Assembly: GCA_947168065.1 (NCBI GenBank)
Contig: CAMVKH010000007.1
Coordinates: 69,202-104,524 of the forward strand
From: an uncultured Bacteroidales bacterium
Lineage (GTDB): Bacteria > Bacteroidota > Bacteroidia > Bacteroidales > UBA932
Length of the DNA: 35,323 bases
Direction of reading: 5' to 3'
Shown: positions 33,089 to 35,323 of the stretch, in pieces
Numbering within the stretch: the first letter of the stretch is position 1
Layout of the letters: the number at the start of each line of letters is the position of its first letter
The notes under the pieces: generated by a model
Told to the model about the DNA's origin: nothing
Database searches by the model: none
What the model saw: the letters and a program-made list of their open reading frames with translations, nothing else
Made by a program: the position numbers and the translations under genes

Positions 33089-34129
33089 CTATTTGGGCAG
33101 AACACCCTGTATCAGTGCATCGAATTCCCGGGTTTCCTCCCAGCCCGGAAACGCCGGTTCGATGGGAAGACAGAAGAGGCGGCGGCGCACTTCCGCGTCG
33201 AGCCGGTCCGCGTGCAGCAGACGCATCGCATCTTTTTCAGTGGTCATCAGCAGGGTGCGGGGATTGCGGCGGACATAGCGCGCGAGGTCTTTCAGGTCGC
33301 GCCGCGAGAAGCGGTGGTGGTCGCCGTAGCGCTTATGGTCGATGCGTTCGTAGCGGTCGCTTAACTGGACCAGCAGCGGACGGTCGTCCGCCACACCGGT
33401 AATCAGCAGGACCTCCTTGGAATAGAGGTAGCGCATATCGGCTTGCTCCGGGAAGACGGGCTTGGGCGCATCGTATTGGATCGAAGTAAAGAAAAGCGGC
33501 TGCTCCGGGCGCAGGTGCAGCTTGCGGCGCATCTGCCCGCGTTCATATTCATCCAGCAGCGTCGGCGTCTTGGTCACGATGACCGCGTCGGCGCGACGGA
33601 TCTGCTCGGGCAGATCCCGCAGGCGGCCGAACGGGAGCAGTTCATCGTCAAAGACAGGACGGTTGTAATCGACCAGAAGCAGATTCGCAGAAGGTTTGAG
33701 CTTCCGGAACTGGAACCCGTCGTCGAGGAGGATGACTTCAGGACGCTGCGCTTCCGGGAGGGCCAGGAGCTGCTCCACACCGTGGTTACGGTCCTTGTCG
33801 ACCGCTACCAGGATGTCGGGGATCTTTCGCTTGATCTGCAGCGGCTCATCACCCGCCGTAGTGGCCGTATCGTCGGCTTCCACCAGATGGAATCCCTTGC
33901 TCCGGCGCTTATAACCGCGTGAGAGCACAGCTACACGGTGCTCTTCCTTCAGCCTGTTCACCAGATATTCGACCATCGGCGTTTTGCCCGTGCCGCCTAC
34001 GGTGAGATTCCCCACCGAAATGACGGGCACATCGTGCTGCACCGCCTGGCGCCGGCCGCTGTCGTAGCGGGCATTCCGGATCCGGAGCGCCAGCCAGTAC
34101 GGGAAAAGAATGATGCGGCTCAGTATCAT
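33089..34129 (-). CDS. lpxK: Tetraacyldisaccharide 4'-kinase
   Basis: This 346-residue membrane-associated kinase phosphorylates the lipid A precursor at the 4' position. The N-terminal hydrophobic stretch (LSRIILFPYWLALRIRNARY) anchors it. The P-loop GGTGKT is at residues 45-50, and SRGYKRRSKGF, LPFGRLRDLPEQIRRADAVI and TTEKDAMRL follow family order. One change is notable: the usual DDGFQH motif reads DDGFQF (Phe141). The start overlaps the dus stop by four bases (ATGA). It is the last gene before a short gap to the rplM promoter. Confidence 0.93.
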   Translation of the reverse strand: MILSRIILFPYWLALRIRNARYDSGRRQAVQHDVPVISVGNLTVGGTGKTPMVEYLVNRLKEEHRVAVLSRGYKRRSKGFHLVEADDTATTAGDEPLQIKRKIPDILVAVDKDRNHGVEQLLALPEAQRPEVILLDDGFQFRKLKPSANLLLVDYNRPVFDDELLPFGRLRDLPEQIRRADAVIVTKTPTLLDEYERGQMRRKLHLRPEQPLFFTSIQYDAPKPVFPEQADMRYLYSKEVLLITGVADDRPLLVQLSDRYERIDHKRYGDHHRFSRRDLKDLARYVRRNPRTLLMTTEKDAMRLLHADRLDAEVRRRLFCLPIEPAFPGWEETREFDALIQGVLPK

Positions 34130-35100
34130 CCCCAGACCTCCGCTATCTTGTCGAGCGTCGCATAGAGCTCCGCCGGATCGGTGGACGTGACCAGTTTCAG
34201 GCGCGTCTCCTTGAAATTCTCGAGGCCTTTGAAATAGCAGCTCAAGTGGCGGCGCATTTCGAAGATACCCCTTCGCTCATCCTTGAGTTCCAACGACTTG
34301 GCTAGATGCTTTTTCGCCAGGTCCACGCGTTCACGGACGCTCATGGGTGGCAACAGTTCGCCCGTAGCCAGATAATGCTTCACCTCCCGGAAGATCCAGG
34401 GATGTCCAAAGCTGGCCCGGCCGATCATGATGCCGTCAACCCCGTAGCGGTCAAAAGCTTCCTTCGCCTCTTCAGGGGTAGTGATGTCACCGTTGCCAAT
34501 GATGGGGATGTGCATCCGGGGATTGCGCTTGACCTCGCCGATGAGTGTCCAGTCGGCGGTACCTTTATATAATTGTGCACGCGTACGACCGTGGATGGTA
34601 AGGGCGGAAATACCGGCATCCTGGAGTCTTTCGGCCAGTTCCACGATAATCTTGCTGTCCTCGTCCCAGCCCAGGCGCGTCTTGACCGTAACCGGCAACT
34701 TCACAGCCTCGACCACACGCCGCGTGATCTCGACCATCTTGTCGGGCTCGCGCATCATGCCGCTCCCCGCTCCACGTCGGGCAATCTTGTTGACAGGGCA
34801 GCCGAAATTAATGTCGATCAGATCGGGACCGGCTTCTTCGGCCCGAACGGCCGCTTCGACCATCGCGTCGGGAATATGGCCGTATATCTGGATACCGATG
34901 GGACGTTCGTCGTCGCTTACCTGCATCTTGGCGATGGTCTTGGCCGCATCGCGGATCAGCCCGTCGGAAGAGATGAATTCGGTGTACATCATATCGGCCC
35001 CGAACTGCTTGCAGATGTAGCGGAAGGAAGCGTCGGTGACGTCTTCCATCGGCGCCAGCAGCACCGGCCGCTCTCCCAGGTCTATGTTCCCGATTTTCAC
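34126..35100 (-). CDS. tRNA-dihydrouridine synthase (DusB-like)
   Basis: This 324-residue FMN enzyme reduces uridines in tRNA D-loops. It has LLAPMEDVTDASFRYICKQF, the catalytic Cys101 in INFGCPVNKIARRGAGSGMM, and the C-terminal helical domain typical of Dus (HLSCYFKGLENFKETRLKLV). The GTG at 35100 is required to include the conserved LGERPVLLAPMEDVTD start. A -7 box lies only five bases upstream, so the mRNA may be leaderless. The stop overlaps the lpxK start. Confidence 0.93.
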   Translation of the reverse strand: MKIGNIDLGERPVLLAPMEDVTDASFRYICKQFGADMMYTEFISSDGLIRDAAKTIAKMQVSDDERPIGIQIYGHIPDAMVEAAVRAEEAGPDLIDINFGCPVNKIARRGAGSGMMREPDKMVEITRRVVEAVKLPVTVKTRLGWDEDSKIIVELAERLQDAGISALTIHGRTRAQLYKGTADWTLIGEVKRNPRMHIPIIGNGDITTPEEAKEAFDRYGVDGIMIGRASFGHPWIFREVKHYLATGELLPPMSVRERVDLAKKHLAKSLELKDERRGIFEMRRHLSCYFKGLENFKETRLKLVTSTDPAELYATLDKIAEVWG

Positions 35101-35105
35101 GGCTG

Positions 35106-35113
35106 CAAAGATA
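35106..35113 (-). promoter_or_regulatory. -7 box for dus-lpxK, implying a leaderless mRNA
   Basis: TATCTTTG on the minus strand matches TAnnTTTG and is separated from the GTG start by only CAGCC. It directly follows the U-run of the upstream terminator. No clear -33 TTTG is visible because that region is the terminator stem. Confidence 0.6.
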
Positions 35114-35115
35114 AT

Positions 35116-35146
35116 AAAAAAGACCCTCGGTCCATAACCGAGGGTC
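35116..35146 (-). terminator. Intrinsic terminator of the SusD transcript
   Basis: GACCCTCGGT (35122-35131) and ACCGAGGGTC (35137-35146) form a perfect ten-base stem with a five-base loop. On the minus strand it is followed by six T residues (35116-35121). It ends the SusD operon just before the dus promoter. Confidence 0.88.
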
Positions 35147-35161
35147 CCTTTTAACAGTGCG

Positions 35162-35187
35162 TCATTCCCGGCCTGACCGGGAATCCG
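35162..35187. repeat. Small palindromic repeat between the SusD stop and its terminator
   Basis: ATTCCCGG and CCGGGAAT form an eight-base stem with a five-base loop, in the context CATTCCCGGCCTGACCGGGA. It resembles the half-units duplicated inside uppP at 23234-23271 and probably belongs to a dispersed intergenic repeat family. Confidence 0.55.
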
Positions 35188-35192
35188 GGATC

Positions 35193-35323
35193 CTACCAGC
35201 CCGGGTTCTGCGTGATGCTGTAACCCTTGTCAGCGTACTGACGGATGACGTCGGTGCAGATCGGTTCAAGGTAGTTGCGGACATCGACGTTGAGCGGGTC
35301 GCGGTCGGCGATGTTCTGCGGGA
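35193..35323 (-). CDS. RagB/SusD-family protein, C-terminal 43 residues only
   Basis: The frame entering from the window end reads PQNIADRDPLNVDVRNYLEP, then ICTDVIRQYADKGYSITQNPGW and a stop. The terminal TQNPGW is characteristic of SusD-like outer-membrane lipoproteins, which cap a SusC TonB-dependent porin and bind glycans. The rest, and any SusC partner, lies beyond the window, so the polysaccharide target cannot be inferred. Confidence 0.8.
   Translation of the reverse strand, partial: PQNIADRDPLNVDVRNYLEPICTDVIRQYADKGYSITQNPGW

Noticed and set aside
1..35323. A novel defence, secretion or biosynthetic system
   Set aside because: Every sizeable gene belongs to a known housekeeping, envelope or transport family or to a known DUF family. 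No cluster of unknown genes or mobile element is present, so the interesting signals are limited to regulation, structure and gene order.

Overview
The window is a GC-rich (roughly 58-60% by eye), gene-dense chromosomal segment from a member of the Bacteroidota, most likely Bacteroidales. The evidence is an A2M-type envelope protein, DUF4294, DUF3098 and DUF4270 proteins, a C-terminal SusD fragment ending in the family's QNPGW motif, and repeated use of the Bacteroidota -7 promoter box TAnnTTTG. I cannot name the genus. There are no rRNA or tRNA genes, insertion sequences, phage genes or CRISPR arrays.

Layout. 1-4159 (-): most of an alpha-2-macroglobulin-family protein, truncated by the window start. 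4237-7766 (+): tgt, an LptF/G permease and a nucleoside-type MFS transporter. 7815-7884: palindromes between convergent genes. 7892-18600 (-): ribosomal and transcription genes in the order rplP-rpmC-rpsQ-rplN-rplX-rplE-rpsN-rpsH-rplF-rplR-rpsE-rpmD-rplO-secY-map-infA-rpmJ-rpsM-rpsK-rpsD-rpoA-rplQ. This is the distal S10 operon plus complete spc and alpha operons; the proximal S10 genes (rpsJ to rpsC) are not upstream. 18818-19510 (-): DUF4294, divergent from gltS and an M19 dipeptidase (+), which are followed by a short oxidoreductase remnant. 22144-24804 (-): ftsX, DUF3098, uppP and an LpxH-like phosphatase. 24882-27075 (+): a one-domain glycogen-synthase-like protein and a DUF4270 lipoprotein. 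27077-28605 (-): acpP and fabF, divergent from kbl (+). 30104-32966 (-): rplM-rpsI-rpsB-tsf. 33089-35100 (-): dus and lpxK. 35193 to the end (-): a SusD C-terminus.

How the genes fit together. Most of the window is growth machinery: ribosome assembly, translation initiation and elongation, SecYEG translocation, N-terminal Met removal, RNA polymerase alpha, tRNA modification (Tgt, Dus) and fatty acid synthesis (AcpP, FabF). A second theme is envelope construction: LpxH and LpxK (lipid A), LptF/G (LPS export), UppP (undecaprenyl phosphate recycling) and FtsX (division and wall hydrolysis).

I did not find a new multi-gene system. The observations worth checking are regulatory or structural. They include the ribosomal superoperon broken before rplP with a new promoter, a run of strong stop-coupled Shine-Dalgarno sites in a phylum that rarely uses them, and a Tgt lacking its zinc cysteines. 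Others are a repeat-derived in-frame insertion in UppP, structured spacers before rpsB and between kbl and tsf, and promoters that imply almost leaderless mRNAs.
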